Below are positions 21,746 through 33,984 of a DNA stretch of 64,000 bases, piece by piece (the stretch's first letter is position 1; each line of letters begins with the position of its first letter). Both the position numbers and the translations under genes were made by a program. The DNA comes from Rhynchospora pubera. Taxonomy: Eukaryota; Streptophyta; Magnoliopsida; Poales; Cyperaceae. The notes under the pieces were generated by a model, which was not told where the DNA came from, searched no databases, and worked only from the letters and a program-made list of their open reading frames with translations. The DNA lies in contig CM051463.1 of the NCBI GenBank assembly GCA_028095005.1, forward strand, positions 80,891,002-80,955,001, given 5' to 3'.

Positions 21746-23105
21746 TTTTTTTTCTTTTTCTTTTTTAAGTTCAAACAGTGAACTAAAATACTTTATTATC
21801 AATTCAAACAGAAAGTTACAATAAAACGAAATATATTAAATTGACAAGAGATGTATGTCAATCCAAAAATTAAGTTATATTATAGCCAATTTGTATACAA
21901 ATAAGCAAGAAATAAAACTTAGTGAAGAACTTGATTAACAAAAGTTCAACTAAAATCCATTTTTCTAATTTTCGAACTTTTTTATACGATTCCTATCCTA
22001 TTGAACATTTTTTAAAATGTTTGAACCACATCCTTATTTTTATTCATATAAATTCTTATCATTATCATGATCAACTCCTTCCCATTTCTGCCCATCCATA
22101 CATACAACGCACAATTAAACTAAGCTATCAGTGTTTTTTTTTTTTATGTTGTTGGTATATTGAACACTCCAACCTCTTTTATTCCAAAGTAAAAAAAAAA
22201 AATTATTTGAAGAGAACTCCTGCAGATTACCCCTGCGGCCCTGCTACAGATCCGAATGTTGTGTTGTTCTCGCCTTTCGTCCAAAATCTCAAGAGAACTT
22301 GTTGTCTAGTTTGTGTGTTGAGTTCTCTTATGTTGCAGGGTTTAAATTGACAACTCCAGGTTGTTTCTGCTAAGTAAAGTCATGCCAAAAGTGGATAATC
22401 GTGCTCAAATTGCTCCAAAATCGACCTCCAAAAACAACCATCGAAAAAAGCATTGAAAAATTGTTGCCAGAAATATCTCTGCGGTCCGCAATTTGTCACC
22501 CTGCGGTCTGCAAGTCTTCAGGAAATGTCACTTCTGCAGTTCTGTCAAATCTTCTTGCGGTGCTCCTTTTTTGTCTTCTCGTGTGGTTCTTCCTGCTGTC
22601 CGCATGAATGGTCTTGAAAGTTTGTAGAGCTTCTTTTTGACAAATTCCACCGTTGTTGAAAATGGATCGATACTTGATCGGAAATATATAAGAGCCAAGG
22701 ACTTTGACAGTATCTTTTCCTAAACGAATACTAAAAAATTAATAACAAAATAGAATCTTAAGGTATGATTTGGTGCAATTATCAAGGTATCCTATAAGTG
22801 TGCATGATGTGTGCTAGCACTCTCTTTTTGGAGGATTTCTCCTATCTATAAGGGGGCTTGTTTGTTGCGGTACTTTAATCATAATATTTCAAAACTGAAA
22901 AGCACACCTTCAACTTTATACCAAAACAAATAGAGTTCACAAATATACAAAAGGTATCTTCACTTCGACACCAACAATCCAATACAAATTTACTGATCCT
23001 GTTGCACAACATATATGAATCCAAACTGTGTACATTTCCACTGAAATTTAAAGTGCTTAGAAACTGGAGCTGAAACTGCCAGCAGAACACTAAACAAAAG
23101 AGAAC

Positions 23106-25128
23106 TTAGCAATTGCGAAGTCGATAATAGAGGCCGTTAGGAGCTTCCACTTTTGGGAAACTGACTATCTTGTTCTCTCCTACTTCTTCCCATCTGGAGA
23201 GACAGCAGAAAAATAAAAAGATTAGGAAATTCCTGCTGTTCCATCACTCTTCTGGCCAGTTGCTTCGATTTCGCATCTAAGTCATGCTTTCATCCCTGAC
23301 AAGACTTTGCATATTTTCTCCACTCTTTAGAACTTCATTTTGTTCAAATTGAATGTGGTCCTTTCAAGTGTATTGATGATACTCTGACCTTTTCAGAAGT
23401 ATCTCCAGCATTGGGAAAACAGTTTTCCCAATTAAAAAAGAAGCATAGAGAGAGAGAGACATGAGCTGAGAGAGAGTTTTATACTTTTATTTCTAATTTG
23501 TTACCTATATCTAGTAACCAGATAGTGAAGAAACATGGAGACCTCTAGAATGCCAAGTTCTTTTCCAGGACAAAGTCTTGCACCACCTCCGAAGAGCATG
23601 AAGTACTGATGCGATTCCAAATTACTCTTCTGAATAGGTAATCAATAATTTGTAATTAAGATTTTCTAGATATACTTGAAAGTACAAACTATAATTAATA
23701 AATAATATATTTTTTTGAAAAAATAATTTTTGCATATTACCGGCCATCTCCAAGGATTGAACTTTAGTGGTTCGGGATAAGTGTCAGGATCCTTAATGGT
23801 CTCCATTGTACAAACAAAAATTGTCCATCCTTTTGGAATGATATATCCTGCAAACAAATATACAAGGGTTATTGAAATAATTGGACTGTTATTTATTAAT
23901 TTATATATGACATTATGACTTCAATTTGTTTTTTTTAGCTGATAGTCTGCTATTTGTACAAATTAAATCTGGAAGGTTTTTTAAGGGAAAATTAGATCAT
24001 TGCTAATCTTTGCATCACCTTTGATCTCAGTATCTGCAGTGGTCCTTCTAAGTAAACCAAGACCGAGCGCAGACATTCTTAGCGTCTCCAATACCACCTG
24101 CATCAAAAATATTTCTAGTTCATTTTGTTCGGTTCACGAAGCACAATTAATTACTTTGGCCAGTTCTTTATCACAGTTTCAATTAAAATTACAAGTTCAA
24201 TTGTAAAAGTCTATAATAGTTCATGTGTCTTAAAATTGTTAATCTGACTCTGCTATCGTACTAATTAAATCAACATCAAGAGCTAGCAAATAGTGTAACA
24301 TATATAAAATGGTTATTTGCATTCTACCAATGTTGTATTTCAATTCCCTTTTGTTAATATAACATAATTAATTACTTTTGCAAGTTCTATCCTTGTATAA
24401 CAGTAGATTGAAAAGAATACGTAACATCGGCATCACACTTTTAAGAACAATTACATGATCAATTGCCATTATTTATATATATTAAATGCTTTGCACATAT
24501 TCTGTATAACCTTACACTTCTCCATCTATGTAATCTATATAATAAAAAATCAACACAAAAAATTAATCGTCTTACTTAAAACGGTGATTTTTATTCTACC
24601 AATGTTGTAAAAACCCAGAAAACATTAATTATAAATTAATCTAATTAAATAAAAAAATCTTCAAGCAAACACATAAATATAAATAATAGTGATAAAAATC
24701 ACACTCAGATAAATTATCGGATTATCAACTCAAATTAATTAATTTAGAAGCTGACTTTTATTTCGAATATGATACGATAATTAAATTCGACCATATATAA
24801 AATTTTCAGAAAACTATTTAATCAAATGTCTAGTTTATACTATAAAAATTCCAAATATCTATTTTACAAAATTAGTATGATTTGAATATGTATTAGAATC
24901 TGAATTTCACTGCTTGATTTGACCTTTTTCCTAAAATCCTTTAATCTGGACCATAAGATCATGTTTTAAGTCCTAAAGTTATCCCAGCAGTTTGATCAAT
25001 CACCCCTCTCTCTCCTTTTATCTCCTCTCTCTTTCTCTCTTCTCCGATGGACCATCATCCCCATCAAACCCCTCTTTTCCGTTTCTCCTCTCTCGCTTCT
25101 CCAATCGGAGTCATCCTCGACCAATCCG

Positions 25129-25185
<57 letters not shown>

Positions 25186-28100
25186 TTTGACAGAACACTC
25201 GACCCTCTCTCTGTGGGCTTTCTTCCCACGCAGTTCACTCTTCTCTCTCTCGCCTATCACAGCCATTGACCCCACCTCCTTTCCTCTGTCCTTGTCTTTT
25301 TTTTTTTTGAAAAAAGGTGGAAGCGCCACCTAGTTTCATTTTGTGAAATAAAACGAATTACAAAAATGTGATTTAAACTAAACACCTAAACTCAGCTATA
25401 TATCTACACCAAGACAGCTTATAACACTTCAAAACCAATCCAGACTTAAACTATAACTCCTCCAGAATAACAAACACAATGCAATTCCTCTGTCCTTCTC
25501 TCCCAATCCGACCACAACCTCGTCTCCTCTCATCGATTGGAGTGGTGCCATCCATATTCCCCCTCTTGACCTGTCTGAAAGACCCACAGCCCCATGTTTT
25601 CTCCTATACAAACAGAGTAAACCTATCTTGACCTAGACCCTACCACCGCCCCTCTTGCCTTCTCTCCCTCTGCCATCTCAGCAGCTCGACCCCTCCTCTC
25701 GTCTCTCCACGTATTCAGTTTACCGGTATCGCGTATTTCACTCCCTTTACCTCGGGTTTGAGATTGGAACTTCCGTAAGGGTCAAGACGGGTGTTTGCTT
25801 CGGGTTCCGGATGTTTTGTAGGCACGGTTTCTGTCATATTCGGATTGTGAGATTGATTTTAGATTTTATATGACTTATGATTAGATCATTGAGTGTGGGT
25901 GTTTCATTCTCGTATCACATTATATTTATATATTCGTATTTTAGTATATTATTATACTCTATATACTTCTCTAGATATTTTTCTGATTTCTTGGCATTTC
26001 ATCGCATGTAGTATAGATTGCTACCATGTACAGAAATACACATAGATTTGCAAATAGGAGTTAAAAGTGATTACTTAGTGGTTTAGTTCTAGCTAGAAAT
26101 TAACCAAGACCTTGTTGACTCTTTCTTTGATCACACTGAGTATTCATGTACTCGTCCCACATAATTGCTTGTGGAGCAGGTTCAGGTTTGACAGACTTAA
26201 TATAGAATATCTTTTCATAAGACCAAGCCGAGCTAGAATAGTCACTATCCCGATGTGCATTATTATTTTCACATTTTGTTTGTATGATGACAGAAAATTT
26301 TGATATGTGCATATTTTACCAGTCATTTTGTTATATAAACAAACAATGTCTTTATTATGTGATTATCTATTTGTAGATTATTTGTTCTGTGACACTGTTT
26401 ATTTAGTCTTACGTGTGCTCAGTAGAGTGTGCATACATGGCGGGATTGTTCTCTCAGATTGCTGTTTGGTTTGGGGTTGCGAATGTATACCCCCTACTAT
26501 TATCCTTCGGTCACATACAAAGATTACAACTAAACCATGCCAGAAATATCTTTTTCATTATGTTAGCAGTTCTTAAACAAAATTGATTGACAAAAAAGTT
26601 CATGTAAATCTTGTCGATAAACAATAAATATTTTTCAACTTTGGGTATACTACTAAAGTTATTTACTTGATTTATTATTTATTATTATTATTTTTTTCAG
26701 ATGAACAATACCAAGCAATTTTTTTCGACAAACGTAGAATCAACTTACTGCACGAGTAAATGACATCGATTTGTAGTCATCCCAGTTGATAGTGTAATCT
26801 TCTGGCTTCCCCTTTCTGATTTCTAAATTTTCCTTCTGTAGATTTGTAAACAATTAAAATTTAGGAAACTCAAAATATAAAGAAGTAGATAAACCCCCAT
26901 AATTTTACTACATGAATAAAAAAATGTGATATGATGGGCAAGAGTCCACGAGTCACTGGTTTACACTATTATTTCAAAATCAAATTTATGCTCAAGAAAC
27001 TTCACTTTTGTCAATGCATAAAGCCACCTATTTTGTGAGGTTAATCAGCTGATCAGAACTAACATTTCCAATGTCAATTTGTTTTTATATATTATATATT
27101 TTTTTAGAGGTTAATTTGTTATTTATTATAAATGAGTTCAAATGAGCACTACATGTGAGACCATGGAAAGAAAATCAATGCTCAGATAACCCATTCAATA
27201 AATAGGACAAATTTGAGTATGTACGATGTTATGTGGTTTACTGGAAATTTACCATATAACAGGATATTAAATAAAAATTCTTTTGGCTAGTTCATGGAGC
27301 ATATATTGAATTAGTAATAGATACATACCCTAAGTTCATCTTGTGCATGGGGATGATCATGGAGATACTTAATGGCCAACATTAAAACAGTAGATGTAGT
27401 TTCATATCCAGAGAGAACAAATCCAATCATCTGATCAATTATCTGCTCGTCCGTTTGAATCACACTATTGCTATCTTCACTATACTTGAGTAGACTATCT
27501 AATATATCATTGTGATCTCTATTGCATTTAGAAGCCCTTCTTTCTTTCATAATTTTTCCTATCATCTGCACAAGTTTTCTTCTCGCCTGCTTAGTGCAGA
27601 AATTTAGTTGACATTTTTACCCCGTGAATTTTTTTCTAAATTTCTACTTATAAGAAGTTTAATTGGTATATTCCGAGCTCACCTTTAGACCTTTATTGTA
27701 GGTGGTTCCGGGAAGGTTGATGGCTGGTGTGAAAAAACTGAGATAAACCTGGTCCATCACCTCTTCTAGCTCCTTTGTGAGAGCAATGTTTTCTTCTATG
27801 CTGGCAACAAGTTTCAGTACCAGAAGCATCACTACCTGTACAGATTGCAACACATCAGCGAAAACAACGGAAAAAAGATCTTATGAGAGGATGCTATAAT
27901 GCGCCCTTCAAAATTTTTAATGACAATATTCAATTACGAAGTAATACATTCCAAAGGTTTAATTTATTGTCATCTTACATATAATAAAGATGCGTGGATG
28001 AGACACTAAAAAGTGTGAATGAAAAGTGTCTATTATAGAATGTTTTAAAGGGTGCAATTTAAAAAGTATCTCACCAAAAGATACAATCGAATGGATGTCT

Positions 28101-30309
28101 CTTCTACCAAAGGGTACTAATATTTGATCTATAAATAGTACACTATTTTTCAAATTTTCATTAACCATTTCATATTTACAAAATGACAAACATAATAGAT
28201 ATCACATCACTATCAAATAGAAATCCAGATGTGGTACGTGCACAGGTCATCAAAAATTTGACTTGCAACTGATTGGAAGACGGAAAATAATATATGGGGC
28301 ATGTTTTTGTTCTACTAGATAGTAAGGTAACTTTTTTATGCAATACATTTTTTCCCTATATTATAGATTTCAATATTTAACAAGTTAACAATAATTTATT
28401 TCCAATATTTTTTTTCATATTTATGCATTTGGGCCAACAATTTTTATGGACATAAATGAATTTAAAAATATTTAAAACTTTAAAATTAACAATAATATTG
28501 GCTTAAAATATTATATTTTTTTATTAGAATATTTTTTATTTTGATATTGGATGATATCAACGGACCAAAAATTTTTTTACACAAGGCGCCATGTGCGAGA
28601 TTATACGGTTCAATGTAGAACATATTAGAGGAGGCCATCTTACAGTTCTCCCACAAGTTTTTGTATTAATTTTTCAGCAAACACTTCTGTTACTATTTTA
28701 ACATCAAATCTTCTTGCCATATTCATGTGTTGCCTAATTTCAAGCCTTTTAAAAATATTAAAACAGAACTTATTCACACAGCCTGTAAGCACACCTATTG
28801 TTTAATTACTATAATCATATAAATTAAAATTTATAATTCTTAATTACAATTTACTTATTAAAAAATTATGAATAAGTTAATAAAATATTAACAATTGAAA
28901 GGATGTGAGTATGTAGTCTTATTCAATGAATGGGTGTGAATGAGAAGGTGCCTTTTAACATATATTTCATAGGATTTCAATTAATATATGTATTTTCAAA
29001 GGATGCAATCAATTTGATGCCTCAGAAGGTGCGATTTAAAAGGTGCATTGCCAAAAGATGCCTCCTACACCAAAAGGTGCCAACATATTTACTATAAATA
29101 ATACCTCTTTTTTAAGTTTTCATCAGCCATTTCACATTTACAATAAAGACAAACATAATAGATATTGCATTACTTTCAAATAAAAATCTAGACGTGATAC
29201 GTGCTCAGATACAGAAATTTTGGCCCAAAAAAATTCGAAGACAAAAAATACATGGAGGATGAATTTTGTTCTTCTAAAAGAATGGTAAATTTCTATACAA
29301 TAATTTTTATTAATAGGAATGTTTAAATCATTATTAATTTTCATTCTTGGGCAAATCAATTTATCAAATTTATCTTCTTATAGCAAATATACTTTAAAAA
29401 TAAATTTTTTAATATTAAAATCATTGATTAAAAATCATTTATATACTTAAAATAAAAATTAATGCCATAATGTCCCATATATTATTTACAATGGATACCA
29501 TTATTGTCGAGCGAAGCCAGATCTAGTTATTATAATTATTAAACGTAGTGCGTCTAACTTAATTTTATAAGAAAAAAATTAATGGAAAAAGTTAGGATCC
29601 ATTATTAGCCTTCATCATAGCCATCCAACTTGATATTATTAGCCTTCAAACCACTATGGTTTGGACAGTGTTCAAATCGCAAAAGATCCGAATTATCAAG
29701 TTGTTAAAGAAATAAAATATCATGAGGTTTGAAAATTTATTTTAAATATTTTATTAGTTTATAATACAAAATATTATATCACTCGATTGGTTATATTTCT
29801 GTGAACATGCTTATTGAATTTCAAGCAAAAAACCTTTTAGAAAAGACCTTAAACAATTAAAAAGGTAATATACATTTTTCAAAAATAAGAGTGATGGAGG
29901 GGTCCATTTTGTTGAGAAATGGAGAGCAGTTCAGAAAAAAAAACAAAAAAAAAAAGGTCGAGCTATTGGTCAGGCGGGATGTAGTTTGCTTAGATTTAGT
30001 CAACCAAATTATTTGGATAGTTTATATAGGTAAGACTAAAAGACGGGACAGAACCAGAACGGCAGAAAGGGTGAGACGATGTTTGTGTTTTGAGTCTTTG
30101 TTGGGGGCAGACCGGCAGAAGATTGAGACGATGGAAATGGAGGAGACAAAAGAGGGGTCTGCGGAAACCAATATTTTTAATACCGTACCGGATGTCAAAC
30201 CTGCGAAACAAAGGATATAAAGTATCGGTTTACCGGTTGTATCGGTTTCAAAAATCGGATGACGTCATATAATTATCTAAAATATTAAAAAAAACATATT
30301 AAACACACA

Positions 30310-30378
<69 letters not shown>

Positions 30379-33264
30379 TTTTGCTATGGTGAGTTGCAAC
30401 TCACCAAAGCGTCTGTGAGTCGCGTTCAAAATTCAAAAATTTAGTTCAAAATAATCGATCCAAACCGTCTAACGCGACCTCCCTATTGAAATCTCCATGC
30501 AGACCAAATTTTATATTTTATAGAAATTTTTAAGTATTTATTTCGGATTTTTAAAAACTGTTATTTTTAAACGGTTCAGAACTAATTAGATTAATGATTT
30601 TTTAAAATTAAAAAAATACTTAAAATTTTCGAAAAAATATAAAATTTGGTCTGCATGGAGATTTCAATAGGAAGATCGTATTAGACGGTTTGGATCGGTC
30701 ATTTTGAACTAAATTTTGAAATTCTGAACGCGACTCACGGACGCTTTGGTGAGTTGCAACTCACCACAGCAAAACTCTATATATATATATATATATAAAG
30801 ATAAAAAATTCATATACTCCCTAAACTATAATGGTGTTCAAATTAAAAGTACAATATTCTTACATTATGGAAATTAAAAATTTATTGCTACCTAATATGT
30901 GCTTGCCCCATGAAATGTACTTGTAATCGATTAAAGTATATGCAATTCTTTCTTTACCAAAAAAAAAAAAAATTGAAAAAGAGAAGGGACGTACAGAAGG
31001 GAGGGTAGATGCTACTAGGCTAGAGGAACTTGAGCCAGAGCCCAGAAGGGAGCAATCCGGATTCGCTGTTGCGCTACACCGCGTGTCGCGCACTACGAGC
31101 CGTCTGATCTTGATCGGACGGTTCATTTTTTACGGGCCTACCAATCTAGGTTACATGCACGGGGCTCCCTTGTCCATTGGATCTTAATCAAACGGCCAGC
31201 ACACCGCGCGACACGCTGTGTCGCGCGGCAGCGAATCTCAATTTCAGAAGGGAGAGTAGAGGGCTAGAGGCTATAGGGAAAAAATGGTTAGAATGAAATT
31301 GCATCAAATATTTTTCGTCTTCTAGCGAAATTGGAAATAAAGTAAACAATTCCTTTCTTGATAAAAAGGAAGGAGGGAGCCTAGCGAAAAAGGAAATGAA
31401 GTCATCAAAATGGATGAGAGTGGAATAGCGGATATAGCGGTTTTTCCAAAATTTCCGGTTTTTGACCGGTTTTTTCTGATTTTTGACCAACGAGTTTTAA
31501 TGATCTTACCCTATCGGATTGTGACCCGGTACCCGGTTTTACCGGAAATTTTCGGTACCCCGTAAGATATTAAAAACATTGGCGGAAACAAATTTGTATC
31601 CCAAAATCAGGGGAGCGTATCCTCTACCAACTTTTTGAGGTTGGTAGAGGGCCAACGTTTGATCCGAGCCGTTAGATCTAATCTCGACGGTTAAAATTTT
31701 TCGGGCCTATCAATCTAGGTTACATGCACGGGGCTCCCTTAACCATTGAGATTAGATCTAACGGTTTAGATCAAACGTTGGCCCTCTACCAACCATGTAG
31801 AGGATGTGATTCCCAAAAGGGAGCGTATCCTCTACCAACTGTGTAACATGATAATTGGAAACCAGGAGACTACTTTTTTCTGCCGATTCTGCCCCTTATT
31901 CGCTTCTCTTGATGTCAGCGGAGTAACGGACCCATTTAAGAAAACAAAAAAGGGTATTATTGCTTTTAATGTAACTCTATATGCGCTGTGGAGCGAGTTC
32001 AGATTGGTTTCCTATTTTCCTTCCATTCCATCATCTTCCTTCTCCTTTCATTCCATTCCATACCTCTTAACAAAGTTCTGGGGTAAATACATTTTCTTAG
32101 ATTTTGCGTTTGGCCTTTGGCATTTTTGCAACAAACAGAACGTCAAATTAAGAAGTTGTCTCTTCCTATTCTTTAATGAAATTTGAATATGAGGACAAAT
32201 TAATCAATATTTAAAAGCAAGTCATAACAGAACCTTATAATGAGAAAAGTAGCAAAATACAATTTTGAGGAGTACTATTAGTTTCAATTAGGATGACAAA
32301 AATATTCAATATTGAATTTTCATATATTAGATATGCTTTTTCAATTAGTTTCACCATGATTGGAATATAAATCATGCCTTTAGAAAATATATACCTCGTT
32401 GGATTTTTTTCGGAAATCCAAGGTCTTGTCACTCCAGTTGCTGATATAAGACTGCATGAACTCGTCTATCTTGGGTAAAAGCCTCTCTTTCAAAGCAGGA
32501 GCATTCATAAGAGAGATAAAAGCACTTCTCATGGCCTTATGCTCAGAGCCGTACAAATTGGAGGAGCTCCATTTTCCGAACATCTCCGAAAAAGATCGGG
32601 GGTATCCTGGCAAAATTCCTTTGCTTTCGCTTGTGAGTATGTATTTGTTCACGCCTGAATCTGTAGATACCACGATTGGACCTCCAAACAGGTGCGTCTT
32701 AAACATGTCCCCAAATCTTTAAAATATATGTTTGCATAGTTCTAAAATCAGAAACGGAATTTTTAATTTGATGTATAAAACTGCCATACAAAATCATAGA
32801 AAAGATTAACTTTTCTTAATAATAAAATTTGTCGGTGTGGTGATTGCCACCTGATCCTCAAAAAAAAATTATAGTAAAAATAACTACTAACAATAATAGT
32901 TCAATAGTTAAAACTCAGGTAATAAAACGAAAAAACTTCTAATTAATGAAATGATATCAAATAATCCATTAACAGAAAAGAACAAGATGAGATAAAAAAT
33001 TAAGAAGTCATAGAACCTTATCGGGCAATATTTTGCATGACAAAAAAGGAAATTTGAGACAGACCTGCGTCGACGGGCAGTGATATAGTCGGGCCCCCGT
33101 TTCAATAAGTAAAGACTCTCACCAATCAGAGGCCAACCCATTGTGCCAGGTGGCAGAGGGAGGCTCCTCTTTGTAATCCGGTACCATATCTCATTCCATT
33201 TTGACAACATTTGATACACCACAGCTCCCATGGCAACACCGAATACCACCTGAAGTAGCTCCAT
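23106..33264 (-). CDS. CYP85A-like cytochrome P450, copy B (nine exons, 472 aa)
   Basis: Exons: 33264-33065, 32716-32395, 27835-27683, 27586-27329, 26835-26749, 24097-24019, 23847-23741, 23629-23505, 23193-23106. All GT-AG, phases as in copy A, 473 codons including the stop. Key motifs: LPLPPGTMGWPLIGE hinge, I-helix SGYETT (284-289), ExxR E344-T-L-R347, FNPWRW (396-401), heme loop FGGGARLCPGKELG with Cys422. This copy keeps the usual Pro after the heme Cys and a Thr in the I-helix where copy A has Ile and Ala. Compared with A it lacks one residue in exon 1 and gains one in exon 4. Family role (CYP85A): brassinosteroid C-6 oxidation at the ER; the sequence is divergent, so the substrate is uncertain. 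Its neighbour on the left is WRC gene A; its ancestral partner is WRC gene B at 60.5 kb. Confidence 0.9.
25131..25186 (+). repeat. (TC)n microsatellite
   Basis: About 25 TC dinucleotides in a row, inside a wider pyrimidine-rich stretch (25000-25280). The open frames on both strands here are low-complexity Ser/Leu or Arg/Glu runs and are not genes. Confidence 0.9.
25297..25484 (-). mobile_element. Nested 188-bp non-LTR retrotransposon fragment with 16-bp target duplication
   Basis: A poly(T) run at 25297-25308 (poly(A) on the minus strand) is followed by 176 bp. TTCCTCTGTCCTTGTC at 25281-25296 is repeated with one mismatch at 25485-25500. This is the mark of target-primed insertion of a severely 5'-truncated LINE, or of a SINE, in minus orientation. 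Confidence 0.75.
27973..29526 (+). mobile_element. Helitron-like insertion, 1.55 kb, in intron 2 of copy B
   Basis: The left end TCTTACATATAATAAAGATG follows an A, and the right end ...CCAGATCTAG is followed by T, as expected for a Helitron inserted between A and T. The homologous intron of copy A lacks this whole stretch and joins the flanks directly. Inside, a segment of roughly 0.3-0.5 kb near 27990-28400 is repeated in diverged form near 28900-29300 (sharing GACAAACATAATAGATAT). The terminal hairpin near GAGCGAAGC is imperfect, so the class is probable, not proven. No Rep/helicase is encoded. Confidence 0.5.
30376..30777. mobile_element. Foldback MITE, family I, copy 1 (402 bp)
   Basis: The two halves are inverted repeats over almost their full length: ends GAGTTTTGCTATGGTGAGTT and AACTCACCACAGCAAAACTC, then paired blocks around GGTCTGCATGGAGATTTCAA. 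It sits in an (AT)n tract (30313-30375 and 30778-30797), suggesting insertion into TA-rich DNA. A second copy is at 36585-36987. Confidence 0.85.
31059..31237. mobile_element. GC-rich foldback element, loop-sharing family, copy 1
   Basis: Arms pair as GGATTCGCTG...GTGTCGCGC and GCGCGACACGC...CAGCGAATC, then GATCGGACGGTT-type with AACGGCC-type. The central loop, around AATCTAGGTTACATGCACGG, is shared almost exactly with the foldback at 31612-31813 although the outer arms differ. Confidence 0.65.
31612..31813. mobile_element. Foldback element, loop-sharing family, copy 2
   Basis: Arms pair as GGAGCGTATCCTCTACCAAC with GTTGGTAGAGG-type complement at the right end, then GATCTAATCTC with GAGATTAGATC. 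The loop (about 31697-31745) repeats that of 31130-31180. A further partial end (GGGAGCGTATCCTCTACCAA) lies directly to the right at about 31820. Confidence 0.7.
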
Positions 33265-33545
33265 CTCTAGTCTATACTGTCTACAGCTTATGACCCCTCA
33301 CCCCTCACCCCTCTTTTTGAGAAGACTGCAACTAAAAAAGAGAATGGATGGGTGCTTATTGCATAATATTTTATTTCCAGGATAAAATAGAGAATGTGAT
33401 CGGCTAAATCTCTTAATTGTTATTTCCTGTTTCAGATCGTCACGCTATGATATGTCAGAGTCCATTTGTCAACTGCTCTTTAATGTCATAGGCTCATAGC
33501 ACAACAAAGTGCAAGTGCCTTCCAGCATCCATAACTAGACATTGG
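33265..33545 (-). promoter_or_regulatory. Promoter and 5' UTR of CYP85-like copy B, conserved with copy A
   Basis: The stretch upstream of the ATG keeps the blocks AGAAGACTGC, TTTCCTGTTT, GTCCATTTGTCAAC and CAAAGTGC seen upstream of copy A, with small indels. The TATA-like element is weaker than in copy A (AAAATATTATG at about 33365-33376). The right limit is a G-run at 33544-33558, close to the CACTA insertion at 33718. Confidence 0.55.
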
Positions 33546-33984
33546 GGGGGGGGGGGGGAAGAAAACTATCAAAATACTATTTAATGAATAAATGAATTTC
33601 TTTTAGCTATATTCTAAATTATTGATGGTATTTTGTACTGTTAATATATATTTCTTTTAACTTTAATATATATATATTCTTTCTATATATTTTAATAGAA
33701 AAGATCATTTCTATTTTCACTACGCCACAAACTATTTTTAGCACCTCCACAATAACACCGGTTTTTTGAAAATCTGGTTGTAAAAATAATCCGTGGCACT
33801 TTTGTAATTGTCAGATTTTTTGAATATATATTTTCTATCTATACAGATAATACTATCTTAAATGAGACAAGATAGTATCCAAAGAGTACAAATTATGACA
33901 ATTTGGACATATATGACAATACAACTAATATATGCACACAAAAATTGAAATTAATGAGCATTAAAATAGAAAATTATCGAAATT

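Larger units (their letters stand above)
21029..23105. other. Intergenic region between WRC gene A and CYP85-like copy B
   Basis: It holds the promoter of WRC gene A on the left, a foldback MITE at 21379-21745, and the 3' flank of CYP85-like copy B on the right (about 22870-23105). No coding region with recognisable similarity was found; the open frame at 21922-22350 lacks any family signature. Confidence 0.6.
24606..26481. mobile_element. 1.88-kb insertion in intron 5 of copy B, LTR-like, target duplication AATGT
   Basis: AATGT occurs at 24601-24605 and 26482-26486. Removing one copy and the insert restores the sequence of the same intron in copy A (ACCAACGCATAATCC there). The left end TGTAAAAACCCAG looks like an LTR start; the right end (GGGGTTGCG) is not a clean CA, so it may be a decayed solo LTR or another element with 5-bp duplications. 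No protein domain was found inside; it holds a (TC)n run and a nested LINE-like fragment. Confidence 0.65.
27836..32394 (-). other. Intron 2 of CYP85-like copy B (4.6 kb)
   Basis: Its ends correspond to those of intron 2 in copy A. It holds, in order, a short conserved part, a Helitron-like insertion (27973-29526), a conserved part (29545-29640), an A/G-rich stretch, an (AT)n run at 30313-30375, one family-I MITE and two related foldbacks. The open frames at 29891-30220 and 31188-31490 overlap repeats and have no family signature. Confidence 0.7.

Noticed and set aside
24992..25333. 113-aa frame and its antisense Arg/Glu frames
   Set aside because: Translation of a (TC)n microsatellite and its pyrimidine-rich surroundings.
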